Source: Effrenium voratum (lineage: Eukaryota > Sar > Dinophyceae > Suessiales > Symbiodiniaceae). From it: a stretch of 64,000 bases of DNA. The position numbers and the translations under genes are program-made. This document shows positions 24,494-35,500 of the stretch, piece after piece (within the stretch, counting starts at the first letter, position 1; each line of letters starts with the position of its first letter). The DNA is taken from the NCBI GenBank assembly GCA_963377175.1, contig CAUJNA010000591.1, positions 407,501-471,500 on the forward strand, written 5' to 3'. Under the pieces are notes generated by a model. That model was not told where the DNA came from, made no database searches, and saw only the letters and a program-made list of their open reading frames with translations.

Positions 24494-27074
24494 TCACGGG
24501 AGCATGGGTGGGCCCACACTAAGATCAAATGCATCTCCATTCAGGAGACGTGGGAGAAAAACGAACTCCTCGCAGAGTTCCTGTTTGGGGACCCTGTGCA
24601 AAGGGTCGAACCCAGAGAAATCTGGGTGCTTCAGTTCATCAGCCCATTGGTTGAATTCCCGGGGCACGTGGTTGGCCGCCAGCGAGCAGCCATGGGTGTG
24701 GAGCAGGAAGACCAGCTCCATCAGGATCGCCGCGGTGTAGGGCTTCTTGGATCCAAGGTTGAGCATCGCCATGACGTTGCCCTGATTGTCACTGCCCACC
24801 GGGAGTCGGACCCGGGAGGACAGAGGGCCTTGGTGCGTGAGGATCATGTTACAGAGGAAGAGCGTGCCCAGCATTTCCAAAGCCGCAATCCTCCGCTTGG
24901 GATCCCCATTCTTGAATGCCCAAGGGTACTCCTCCACGTGGATCTGCTCGTGGAACCAGCACACCTCCTTCTTTTCCGGTTCCACTTTGTTGGAGCACCA
25001 ACCTCCCACAAATGCCAGTCCTTCGTCCGAGGCGCTAGCATCGCTGCAGCCCCACCAAGAGGACTTCGGCAAGTAGGGGGAGTACTGGACGAAGGGCGTG
25101 TTGAAGAGGAACCGCAGCATGAACGCCAGCATCCTGACCACCTTGGGGGGTTTCCCCACCGTGGTGGTGGCCATCTTCCAGGCCCAAAGTGGCTGGAGCA
25201 TAGACTTCGCCAGCGGACATGCAGCAGTCGCCCATTGGATGCGGCCAGGGCCTTCTCGATGTCCTTTGAGTGCATCGCCTGCCCTTCCACCATGGTCTGC
25301 AAAACCTCCATCACCAGGATGTGTTTGTTGGCGGCCATGAGAACCTGCGGGATGTTCGGGTGGACCACGAAGCCCAGCCACGTGTTAACCTCCGCCAAAT
25401 GTGTCTTCTTCCAGCTAAGCGGGGTGCCCAAGGCCAGGAGTGTTGCCAACAGCGCCACCGCCAAGTTTACTGCCCCCTCGCTTCGAAGCAGCCACAGGAA
25501 GTCATCCACAAAGACGAAGTTCCAATCCACTTGAGGGAAAAGTGCGTAGAGGACCCTGAGTAGAAGTGCTGCCAGGCGTCCCCAGTAGGATTCACCCACC
25601 ATTCTTCCCCCAGTGAAGCCACCTGGAACCGCCAGTTTTTTCTGAGGACCTTCACTCTCCGGTGGGCCTTGGTGACGTCCGCCTTGAGCAGCACCCACCT
25701 GGTGCCCGGCTCCGGCCGTAGCCAGCCCCCAGGTGGAGGTTTGACGACCTCCCTCTCGGGGCCAGGGGCACCCTGAGAGGGAGGTCCCTCCGCAGCTGCC
25801 GCATGTAGCCAATGAAGAGCTTGTGCCCCATCCAGCACCGTCGGAGCCGTTGTCCTTTCCACCGTCTGGTTCCTGATGGTGTCATTGGCCCCGCCCACCG
25901 AGCCATCGTAGATGGTGCGGATCTTGTCCCCTTCATCGATGCAAGCTAGGGGGCCGGGACAAAGGTCCTCAATCTCGCATCCACAGCGCGATGCTGCCTC
26001 CACCTTAGTGAAGGGGCCCTCTACCATGCCCATGGGGACCTCCTCCAGGAATGTGCCACGGATGAGCTCACTGAAGTGATCCGCCGAAGGGTAGTTACCC
26101 CGGCCCGTGGGATGAGGGAGTTGCTGGAACTCCGGCTCCTCCCCTTTTAGCTCCTTCTTGAGTGGCCAGATGCCCGGCGAGGCCAGGGGTGGGTCCGTGA
26201 CCCCCAGTGGGACCCCTTGTTCCAGATTCCGAGGAAACTGGTCGGGGTCCTGAATGTTCAGCGCCACGCTGTGCAAGATGTCCAGCAAGAAGGGTTGGCC
26301 TTCAGCTGGTCGGCCCGCCCCAGGCGCCAGGATCTCCCTGATATCCTCCAGCAGGTCCTCCGGGAAGGGATGTGACCCGTCCCCCAACGAGAGCGACTCC
26401 TGGAGCTTGTCCCCCCACGGCGAAGCGAGGACACAGATCTTGGCCCCCATCACTGCTGCTTTGGACAGTGGCCGCGTCCACGGGGCCAGCCGTCCCAGTG
26501 AGGGCTTCCCACCCCCATCTCTTAGGGGGCGCTGTTTGAAGGCCATCTGGAGGTACATAACCTTGTCGGAGAGATTTGGGTCGTGCGTGATCGGCAGGGT
26601 GGTGGGCCGATCCGAGATCTCCATGCAATGGCGTGCCCATGGCTCAGGGGAAAGAGTTCCACCCCGAAGTTCGACCATCCCCCCAGCCGGCTGTGTTGGT
26701 GTCCGGGCCTTGTCTGATGCCGAGACCGGAAATGAGCCCAAGGTTAGTCCCGCCAACGCTTGTTGGCCGGCCACCAGCCTCCGGGACTGGCGCTTGTTGT
26801 CCCCCGGCGTGCTGGGAGAAGGCTCCCTCTGTCGCCTCGGGGGGGTCGTTGGGTTCGCCTGGGGCACCATGCCCCCCGGCCTCAGCGCCTCCAGGACGGG
26901 TCCCGCTCTGCAAAGGATGGCCGCTGCGAGACCCTGCATCATCTGCTCTGGATACCGGCTGAGGTCACTGGAGTTGAGCTTTTCCCCCCTGGGGTGAGCT
27001 CCGTGGTTGCATCGCAGATCATGCCAATGGTGAAGGGGAAGGTCCGTTGACAATGTCGTGGACTTCACTACCAC
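24494..27074 (-). pseudogene. Reverse transcriptase / RNase H (DIRS/Ngaro type), frameshifted
   Basis: RT blocks are visible in order. A finger motif is GDKIRTIYDGS (near 25915). Motif A is LLKADVTKAHRRVKV (near 25680), with the catalytic Asp in ADVTKAH. SYWGRLAALLLR (near 25575) comes next, then motif C FVFVDDF (25520-25500). RNase H follows: CSDASASDEG (near 25045), ALEMLG (near 24865), GSDNQGN (near 24785) and HVPREFNQWADEL (near 24645), ending with a stop at 24494. Frame changes occur near 25585 and near 25243. The first looks like a small deletion that removes the usual VGTFG-type block. The second fits loss of one G. The order RT then RNase H with N-x-WAD fits DIRS-like YR retroelements. 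It would make cDNA from the element RNA. Confidence 0.82.
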
Positions 27075-28018
27075 CTGGCCCAGGCGGCACTCGTCAAACT
27101 TGATGAGGGAGTGGTGGAGTGCGTTCGCCCATTGAACTCATCGCTGCCCGAGCTCTTGCTGCACTCCATTGGGTCCATTGGGTGCTCCAAGAAAGAAGGA
27201 GGAGCCCACCTGCGGGACCGTTAGTTGACCGAGGTCAGGTACATCTGTCGGAGCATGAGCACGCTGTCGTTGTCCGTGTCCTCCATTACCCGGGGCTCCA
27301 GGTCCTCTAAGCCGTGCTCCGCCCTGCCCCTCACCGGCGGCGGGCCACCCGGTTTGGGGAACCACCTGAGAATGCTCCACGTCCTGCAGTTGGGCCGCCC
27401 CCCAAAGGCGACCTTGCCCGCCATGGCCATGAGCACATCGTAGTACGGCTCCTCTCCCAGCATGTCCTGTCCAAGATCTCCACTCTTTCGCCTGATGTCC
27501 ACTGCCCAAATGTACTCCGAGAAGGCCGGGTTGTAGGCATGGAGGTAAGCATCCAGGGCCCCCGCATCATCCTTCCCAGCGTACAGCAGGATGAGGGACG
27601 GCTTTGACGACTCCGGCACCGGACGTGGCATCCACCTCAGTCTGCGCCTCAGTCTTTCCGGGGTATCCTGCATCCATGGGAAAGTGGGGCTTGCCCCCCC
27701 TAGGGATTCCGTGTGTCCTTTGTCTGACCCTCCGGTCATCTGTCCCTGGGCTTGCTGCTTGCCCTGGCGGTTCTGCCCGCCCTTGGAACACCCCTTGCCG
27801 GGCGGATCCTCACCTCTGGGTCTCTCTGGGGGTTCTTCCCACTGCCTCGGTGGGTGCGGGGGGAAGGGGTGCTTCCGCCCTTCTGGAGTGCCCTGGCTGG
27901 GTCCGCTCCTCTTCTTCGGTGGAGGGGCTTCCGGGCCACCTGAGGCCGTCCTGGCCTCCCCCGCTCCCAACGGAGACCAGGAAGCCACGGGGCCTATGGC
28001 ACCCTGAGTGGCCTCCTG
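27000..28018 (-). pseudogene. DNA-methyltransferase-like domain of the retroelement
   Basis: In frame with the Gag-like ORF after its TGA; open to a stop at 27221. After a Pro/Gly/Lys-rich linker (to about 27640), SLILLYAGKDDAGALDAY resembles the SAM-binding start of cytosine methyltransferases. AVDIRRKSGDLGQDM would be the acidic motif that follows. GGRPNCRTWSILR (about 27405-27370) resembles the Pro-Cys catalytic loop. A further block, FDECRLGQVVVKSTTL (about 27100-27056), lies in the frame of the RT ORF, so the domain is split by a frameshift in 27075-27220. Cytosine methyltransferases carried by retrotransposons have been reported in dinoflagellates. Asn before the Cys, instead of Pro, is unusual, so activity is uncertain. 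Confidence 0.55.
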
Positions 28019-29326
28019 TCACTTGGGAAGGTGTGGGCATGCCTGTGGCACATGCTTCGATGGGGGGGCATCACACACCCACCCATCCTTCCTGACCGGG
28101 CAGTTGTGGGATCGGCCGCATGATCCCGAACACTTGTTGTGAAGGTGATGATCTCTGCAGTACGCCACCCCTTTGGGATTCTTGAAAGCCCAGTGGTCCG
28201 GCCATGGGGTCGAGGGGGTGTTGGGGGACTTCCCCTTGCCGCCTTTGCCCTTCGGCTTGGACCGGGTCGGCCCCGAGGGCCAGGATCCTTTTCCCCCCTT
28301 CTTGGGCTTCTCCCACTGAGTCTGCCACACCTTGGGCGCCTTGCTCTTGCTCTTCCCCTTCTCCGGCGCCCTGTTGAGGTGCTCATAGACCTCCCGTTGC
28401 CAGAAGAGGAAGTTGCCCCTGATGTTCTTAAGGGCTTCGGAGAGAGTGGTGCCCTGGTGCACCATCTCGTGAATCTTGCGCCATGCATTGCGCTCTGCGA
28501 ACAGCAAGGTGGTGTCGCTCGGGGGAGGCTTCCTGCCGGCTATGTCTTCCCCATAGAACCAGGCATACCAATCATCCAGCTCCTCCTTGGTGACCCTCAG
28601 GTTGCCAAACTGTGGCAGTGCTGCCGTGCACATCAGGAGCGTCGTCCTGAAGGTTTGGTGCAATCGTTCCAGCTGGCGCCGAGATGTAGGGTGGCTCCTC
28701 ACCTCTTCTTCATCCTCCCTGTCCCAGCCGTCCACCGTGATCTTCTTGTGGGTGGATGAGGGGCGTTCCCCTTCTTCCGGGAGCGCGCTCACGATGTGTT
28801 TTGCCGGGATGTAGCCCAGCTCGCCCTTGGCAATCATGCGCCATTGCTTCTTGAGGTAGCCATCACTACCTTGGAACTCCAACCTCGGCTTCGGGGTCCC
28901 ATGCGTGGCCACGTAAGCATCTTCCAGCTGGCGCCTGTCACACAGGACCTCCAAGGGAGCCTTTGTCGGGCCCGCCTGGCCCGCCGGGTGGTCACCTTGG
29001 TTGCCCCCCCGGACCAAGTTGGCTGCCACCCGAACTGCCTGAAGGAGGCGCATCGCCGTGAAGGCCGAGGTCTGGGCGTTGAACCCATTCTCTCCGTCCT
29101 GGAACCCCAGGTCCCGGGGCCCATTCTCCCTAGCCGCCGCCGGGGTGTTCCAGCGATCCGCCAGGTCTTCCACCGTGACGTATCCCGATGCGCCCAGAGC
29201 CGCCTGGGTGGCCCAGGGGATTTCCTTGCCCACCAGGATGGCCGCCAGTGGCTTCTGCAACTTCGCCACGTCCTCCTTGAACTCCGCTGGGACCTCCTCC
29301 GGTGGTTTGGCGGGCGCGGCCGCCAT
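28019..29326 (-). CDS. Gag-like nucleocapsid protein with CCCH zinc finger
   Basis: An intact 435-codon ORF starting 30 nt after repeat A2. The N-terminal two thirds is helical and charged without a recognised domain. Residues about 330-385 form a basic Lys/Gly/Ser linker (GKSKSKAPK, KGGKGKS). The end carries a Cys/His cluster, YCRDHHLHNKC...CGRSHNCPV (about 28165-28090), of the kind that binds RNA in Gag proteins. It ends at TGA (28021-28019), and the same frame stays open beyond the stop into the methyltransferase-like ORF. This is either stop-codon readthrough or a mutated CGA. Gag identity is inferred from the position before pol-type domains and from the zinc finger. Confidence 0.7.
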   Translation of the reverse strand: MAAAPAKPPEEVPAEFKEDVAKLQKPLAAILVGKEIPWATQAALGASGYVTVEDLADRWNTPAAARENGPRDLGFQDGENGFNAQTSAFTAMRLLQAVRVAANLVRGGNQGDHPAGQAGPTKAPLEVLCDRRQLEDAYVATHGTPKPRLEFQGSDGYLKKQWRMIAKGELGYIPAKHIVSALPEEGERPSSTHKKITVDGWDREDEEEVRSHPTSRRQLERLHQTFRTTLLMCTAALPQFGNLRVTKEELDDWYAWFYGEDIAGRKPPPSDTTLLFAERNAWRKIHEMVHQGTTLSEALKNIRGNFLFWQREVYEHLNRAPEKGKSKSKAPKVWQTQWEKPKKGGKGSWPSGPTRSKPKGKGGKGKSPNTPSTPWPDHWAFKNPKGVAYCRDHHLHNKCSGSCGRSHNCPVRKDGWVCDAPPSKHVPQACPHLPK

Positions 29327-29355
29327 GACCTCCGACCTTGGTGTGGGTGGGTGGG

Positions 29356-29477
29356 TTTTTCACACAAATTGGGTTCAAAGAACCCAGGGCAAAGCTTGAG
29401 CCAAAATGGCATGCGCCATTATGGTCAAGCATTTCAAACACAGTTCATGTTTCCACATGCGTTTCAACATTAACAAA
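29356..29477 (-). repeat. Repeat A2, internal copy of A
   Basis: The second 122-bp copy of A, fused head to tail with B1. It precedes the Gag-like ORF, whose ATG is at 29326, just as A1 precedes the first ORF. The fused B1A2 junction is what end-to-end circle closure of an A...B element would give. Confidence 0.92.
29395..29410 (-). promoter_or_regulatory. Spliced-leader relic upstream of Gag-like ORF
   Basis: The second exact copy of the 16-nt spliced-leader 3' segment, in repeat A2, 68 nt upstream of the ATG at 29326. Each coding half of the element is thus preceded by the same leader piece at nearly the same distance. Confidence 0.8.
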
Positions 29478-29656
29478 GTGTATGCAAGCTAACCAAACGG
29501 CACCACACAAGCACGCGATAACTCTTTTATCCGAGCAATGTGTTGGTGCCAGGGACTCATCTTCCCCTGTCAGATGTCAAAGGCTGGGTGGGCCCCATGG
29601 GCCACCCAACTCACAATCTCAAAAACTGAAGAACGGGTGTGCAGACTGATAGCGCC
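29476..29656 (-). repeat. Repeat B1, internal copy of B
   Basis: 181 bp, matching 24229-24413 almost exactly. It contains a near-palindrome around GGGCCCCATGGGCC (29590-29605). Just outside it (29650-29700) the 15-nt unit GCCATTTCCGAAGGA occurs twice. The reading frame of the YR unit terminates here. Confidence 0.92.
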
Positions 29657-29659
29657 ATT

Positions 29660-32037
29660 TCCGAAGGACAGTCTGGCACACCCGCCATTTCCGAAGGATG
29701 CCAGTCTGTGCTGAGGGCCCTGGCCAGGGCCCTGTTCCGGGCCTCCCCTCCTTGGTCGCCAGGGCCGGGGGCGCCTAGGCTGCCAACGGTAGGGCCACCA
29801 CCTCGGTCTCCGACTGGACACCCAGAGTATCCGTTTCAGAGCCCGAGTCAGCCGAGGAGTCCGAGTCCTCCTGCAGTGTGGGGACCTCCGCAGGCTCCAG
29901 TGCCCAGTCCGCCGGGAAGCCATGCCTCTTGACGCAACGTTCGCACTTGCCATAGGCCTCCTGCTCCGTCATGTAATCCAGCACCGAGAGCTCCTGGATC
30001 TTAGAAGCCGCCGGTCGCCAACCACACCCCACAGCCGTGCCTTCGACATTCAGCAGGTGGATTCTGGACTGGCCGGCGTTGCCTGTGCGTTTGACCGCCG
30101 CCACCACCCGAAGGGGGAGGTCCGGGGTGGCGGGAAACAGGTCCTTGGCCTTCACTGGTGTGTCCTCGGGTCCGTGTTCCACCACTGACCATGAGCGAGT
30201 CGATGGCGCGCTCCCTGAGGGTACCGCGGGGGATGCCTCCCCTTCCCTTTCGGTTTGGTCCTTGCGGCCCTCCGGTCCTGCGTCCGTGATGTCCACTGCT
30301 GGCGGTCCGCCCAGTCCGGGTGGTTCAAGTCCTCCCTGCGTTCCCTGCCTGGACCGAGGTTCAGGTTGGGGACCTTCTGCGCTACCTGGCCCCAAATCTC
30401 CACAACCACGTTGCGCTTCTCCCGCACGTAGACATCTGCTGTGCTCTCCGTGAGCCAGTTGCCCAGGTACATGCGGCGCTCCCGGGGGATCCCCATCTGG
30501 AAGGCGCAGTCTGGGATGAACACTCAGAATGAGTGCCACGTCAGCGGCTTCACCAACCCCGGGGTAACTCCCCGGCGAAGAATAGCATCCTTGAGCCATC
30601 TCAGAGCCCTTTCCGGCGTGGAAGGTCTCGGGATCAGCGTTGCAAAGTCTTTGCTCACCGTCGGGAGCAAGTAGTCCATGTCCTGGAATGCCTCCTCGGA
30701 CACCAGTCGCCTGACCGAGGCCACCCAGGTAGTCCACCAGGGGATCCCCGTGAAGCTGTACTTCGGAGCAATCAAGGGGACCCCGGGTTGCGGTTGATTC
30801 GTGCTGCTGAGACCGTCTTGGTCTGCCAGGCCTTCAGCTCCACAGTGTTGCTGGTGTGGATGAGGTCCTTGGGGTGAACATGCTGGAGGTCATTGAAACG
30901 AGCGCTGCACCCAACCTGGAACCGGGCGAAACCCAGGATGAAAGCGTCCAGCACCTCGTGTCTGCTCCTCCCCGGGGCCGCCTGCGTACCGGGGCCGGTG
31001 GCACCCTGGTGATCGTAGCCGGCCCCCTCCTCCAGGGCCCATATGACCTCTTTGCTGGGGACCACCGCCTTGCGCTGTGGCCTGGTGACCGTGTCTGTGA
31101 GCGCCTCTTCCAAAGAGCTCTTCTTGGACTTGAGGCGATGGAGCTCGTCTATCTTCAGCAGCCCGAAGGTCTTGGAAAACCACTTGAGGGTGTTCCATAC
31201 CTGCCGTAACTTGCACGGGGTGACCTCCTCCTCGGCGAGCTGGTTGAGTAGAGAGCGGACATGTCGTTCCTGCCATGGAATCACTGTGAAGCCCCTCTTC
31301 CGGAGACTCTCGTAGACCAGGCAATGTTGCCTGAGTGTTCGGAACCTACTGTCCCCCAAGAGGTCCAATGCCTCCTTGCGGAAGTCCTCCCCCAGGATGT
31401 CCTGCATGTATGCGATGTGCTCCGCAAAAGGGGCGAAGTGGGCAAGGAGCCGTTCCGCCCATTTCCCGCGCATATGGAGTTCCAGCGCTCGCTGGGTCGT
31501 GCGCTCCATTTCCCTGATTTTGCCGGGCCGCCAGTGCCTCCACTTCACAAGCTCCGGCTGTTGGAGTGGGGGTGGGTCATCTCGTGAGAACCACCTGAGT
31601 TGGTCCTGACGGTCCCATTCATTCTCCAGCGGGGAAAAGTTCTCGCTCGGCTTACCATCCACAGTCGCCATGAGGAGGAACCATAGGCTGTCCCATAGGT
31701 CGGCCAGGTCCGCCGCGGACAGAGGCTGGGGAAGCCTGCCCGCCGCCGACGCCACCAGGCCGTTGAAGTAGTCCGTCGGTACCACTTGGTCGTCTTGCCC
31801 TACCGGAATGCCCGAGAGTTCCAGGATCTGGGCGAAGCGGACGGCCGGCTCCCCGCCCAGCTTCCTCCCTTCCTCCGCCGTGCCATGGCGCAGGCACATC
31901 AGGACCAACAGCTCCCCGTCCGTCTGTCTCGGGGAGAAGGACTCATCCGCCAATGTGTCCCACAGGACCCTTAGAATGCGGTCCCAAAGACGAGTGTAAG
32001 GCGGGCGCAAAAGAAACTTGGTAGAAACCCTGGCCAT
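29660..32037 (-). pseudogene. Tyrosine recombinase (YR) of the retroelement, interrupted
   Basis: The start is taken as the ATG at 32037 (MARVSTKF); the open frame extends upstream to 32445 without protein-like character. The catalytic signature of the YR family is visible: the first-Arg box ARFNDLQHV (about 30905-30880), the WHSF part of the HxxR box (30540-30527), GNW, and the nucleophile region STADVYVRE with Tyr at 30430-30428. A frameshift near 30785 separates the first-Arg box from the rest. At 30526-30524 a TGA stands exactly where the HxxR arginine should be, consistent with CGA to TGA. Downstream, in another frame, follows a low-complexity tail with a CERC pair (near 29940) that ends close to B1. 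The enzyme would integrate circular cDNA by site-specific recombination. This copy should be inactive unless the interruptions are errors. Confidence 0.8.
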
Positions 32038-32522
32038 GATGAAAAAGGGGGGGTTCGAGCCTCCAATCGAACGGCCGGGACCCAACCGCGGCAAACTGCA
32101 TTCATGTTCCAACCGCGCAGGATGCCGAGTGCAAAAGGAGCAGGCAGGCCACACGCAGCCCCAACAGGACCAAAAGTCAACCCCCGGAAATCCCCAAAAA
32201 CACGGAGGGGGGAAGACCAACCCGACCCAAAACCCCCAAGGGGAATTCAGGGAACCAAGAGTCAGCCGCAGCGACTTTCTCCAAACTGTGGCAGATATGG
32301 CCCGTCCTTGGGGCAGCCAATGCATGCAGCCTCCAGATCGAGGCAAACCGGCTGTGTGTTGAACAGGGGGGAAACCAAGGTGAAAGATGAACCCAAAAGG
32401 AGGCACCCTAACTCCTCCCCCCACCCGAGACGGGGCCAAAGGCACCCAAGTCCCGGCGGGAAGAGATCACACGACTCCACATCCAAAAGGGTTGTGAGAC
32501 ACGACCTAGCGGCTCTCACCCT

Positions 32523-35500
32523 TCAAGATCGCCTCCTTTGCCACGAGTGGATGGCCGCCAGCCCTGACTTCTCCGGGTTGCTCAAAATGACCGACCACAA
32601 GGCAGTGGAGACATCCCCCAGGCCATTCGAGGAGCTGAAGCGCATGCGCGGGGTGCTCGCGTCGCCCAGGACTAGCCGCTCGTCCCTGGGAGGCTCCGTC
32701 GGCTCCACCCTCTTGTAGAACTCCATCCTGTCACGGATCCACTGATTATATAGCTGCTCCGGGGGCTCGTCCATCACCAGCTGCAAGCATGTGGCCTTGT
32801 CTTTGTGCCACCCCGTGATCTGGAGCAGCCTGGTCCCCCCGCGGCTCGCCCTCCAGAAGCCCTTGCAAAACCTGCACATGTAGCCCCCGGTGGTCTTGAA
32901 CTTCTCCTTGCCCACCACTTCCCAGGCGCTGATGCTGGGCAAGACCAAGCCACACTCCACGGAGGCCCAAAACACATGCTCCTTGGAGAAGTGCTTGTTG
33001 ATGTACTTCCGGCCCGCGACCGCCGTGACCGTGGCCGTGGTGATGGGCGGGTATCGCCTGGTGCCCTGGTCCGGTGTGCGGAGCGTGGTGTCTGCCCCCC
33101 CCAGAACCTTGGCCTTGGGGTCCGCCTCCTTGGCCGCTCCTCCCCCGGGGCCAGAGGCACCCAAAGGGGGGGAGCAACCCAGCTGCCGGATGAGGTCCTG
33201 GGAGTAGCCCAACCTGTCGTACAAGGCCCCCGCCGCCTCCTGCGGGACCTGCTCGACCCAGTCGTGGACCACGTTGCAACGCCAGTTGACCTTCACCTCC
33301 ACCATGGAGGACTTGCTCAGGCCCGACACCAACTTGGTGTAGACCGAGTCGAAAGCCCTCAGCGATGACAGCGGGAGGGTGATCCGCTCGTCGCAGACCG
33401 CCCTGAAACGCAGCGCCTCCTTGCTGTCGTGGACGGGGGCCACTGGGATCTCCATCACCGGCAACGGGCAGTTGACGATGAAATTCTTGGCCGCCAGAAA
33501 CGTCCCCATCTCCTTGAAGATGTAGCTCCATTCCGCCTTACTGCGCGGCTTGGGGATGCCCAGGCTCTCCAGGAAGGGCACCGCCTCCTTCCTCATCTGG
33601 AGGATGTTGCCCATCCACTTGTCCGAGGTCGAGCCCTCCGCATTGCGGCCCCGGCGCTGCGTCTTCACGATCAGCGGGAAAGTGGTCCAGGCCGAGTAGA
33701 TGTACTTGAAAGTGAACCTGTGGGCGTACACCCCCGTCAGGCTCGGCAGGTCCCACGTTCTCGTCTGCCTGGTCCAAAACACCCCATCACCTTTTGCCCA
33801 GAAGATCCCCACCACCTGCTCCGGCGCCGGGCGCTCGCCCCGGTTCACCTGCGCTCGGATCTCCAAGGCCGTGTAGATGACTGGGTCGATGTGGCCCTGC
33901 TCGCACGTGAGTGGGTGAGTCCTGCGCTCCAGGGCCAGGAGCTCCTCCGGCGTGAGCTTGAACTGCTGGTCAGCGCCCTTGGGGATCTCACCGCTTGAGT
34001 GCTTCTTCCAGATCCCCCCAAACATCCGTAGCTCCCCCTGCCAGAGGAGCAGGGACAGCTTGCCCTCCTCCGAGTCCAGGTGCTGCTGTGACATTGGCTG
34101 GTCCCCCCCGTGGCACCCTTGGGGGGGGCCGGTGCCGCCAGATCGGGCATCTCCTCCAGCAGCGCCTCCTGGTGCCATGGGTTCTGCGACTCTCTGAGCC
34201 TCCTGATGTAGGGGACATACTTCTCCTTGATGTCACCCACGTTGGGGATGTCCTCTGGGTCATCCAGCTCCAGGGGGCAGAATAGCCCCCTCTCCAGGGC
34301 CTGCCTGAGATCATCCGGCCACGCCGACACTTCCAAGGGCTTGAGAGTGTCCATGCCTGGTTGGTGTCCTGGGTGCGCTTGTTCGCCTCCTGAGCTTCCT
34401 GAATGGAGCCCATCGCCTCAGCCAGTGCCTGGCTGGCGTCAACGCCCTTCCCCTCCTCCAGGTACTGGTCTCGCAGCTTGGCCTTGAATCGCTCCAGGTT
34501 GACCTTCCTGACGGGCTCGGCCACCTCCTCTGACGGCAGGGCCTGCATGCCCTCCTGGAGAGGCGCCAGGATAGCCATCTCATTGTCCAGCATCTCATCC
34601 GTGACCAACTCCTTGTGCCGTCGCCTGGCCGAGGACTCCTCCAGGGTCAGTTCCCGATGCTCCCTCAAGGCCTTATGCAGCTCCTCCTTCTTCCGGATCG
34701 CCTGGTCCACCTGGGGGTGGTAGAGCTGGAAGCTCTGAGCCTCCGCCTCCTTCAGGGACCGCTGCACTTTGACCTTGATCTCCTGGCATTCCCGGACCTT
34801 CAACGCCTCGTCGTCCGCCTCCATGGACAGGATCTCCTGCCGGATGTCCACCCGCCTGTTGAGCGGGACCACGTCTGCCATAGTGATCTCCTCTGCCGTG
34901 TCCGTTCTCGGAGGAGCTCTCCCCAGGACCGTGCCGTCCACCAGGTTGCGGTCTGCCTGTGCCCGGGTACCACCGGGGCCAGCGGCACCCAGGCTTCCCC
35001 CTTCCCGCTGCTGGATCCAGGTTGGTTTGCCCTCCACAATGAGCAGGTTGTAGGTGATGCCGTCCGCCTCATAGGTAGCCGAGGGTGCCTGGAAGGGGAC
35101 GAACTCCTTGCCTGGGCAGACCCAACACTGCTTGGCTGCCTCTGGCCACCCCGTGCCGCACGCCTTGCACATGAACTTGTAATCTGAGTGGCCTGCATCG
35201 AGTCTGTGCATCCGCTGGGTGCCAATGCATGCCTTGTTCCTCTGGAACTGTGAGGCCCAGACCTCCTCCTGCCGGATCTGGATCTTCATCGGGACATAGG
35301 CCTCCAGGATACGAATCACCAGGTCCTCCGTGAGATTCTTCCCGACAAACTTGTGGAACAGGGAGACCGCCTCCTCCACCGTGACGTCCCTCAGCAACGT
35401 GGCCGCCGATGCCGGAAGGACCGGGAAAAGGTCTGGGAGGTCCACTAGCTTGAAGTAGCCGGGACGGCCCTCCACCGGCACCAGGGAGACCGGTTTGTTC

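Noticed and set aside
32040..32445. N-terminal extension of the YR frame
   Set aside because: Trp/Phe/Pro/Gly-rich without protein character; the ATG at 32037 gives a better start.
24600..35000. Plus-strand open frames such as 24596-25534, 26254-26997, 28139-28759 and 32805-33368
   Set aside because: Shadows of high-GC coding sequence on the minus strand; no domain or start context.
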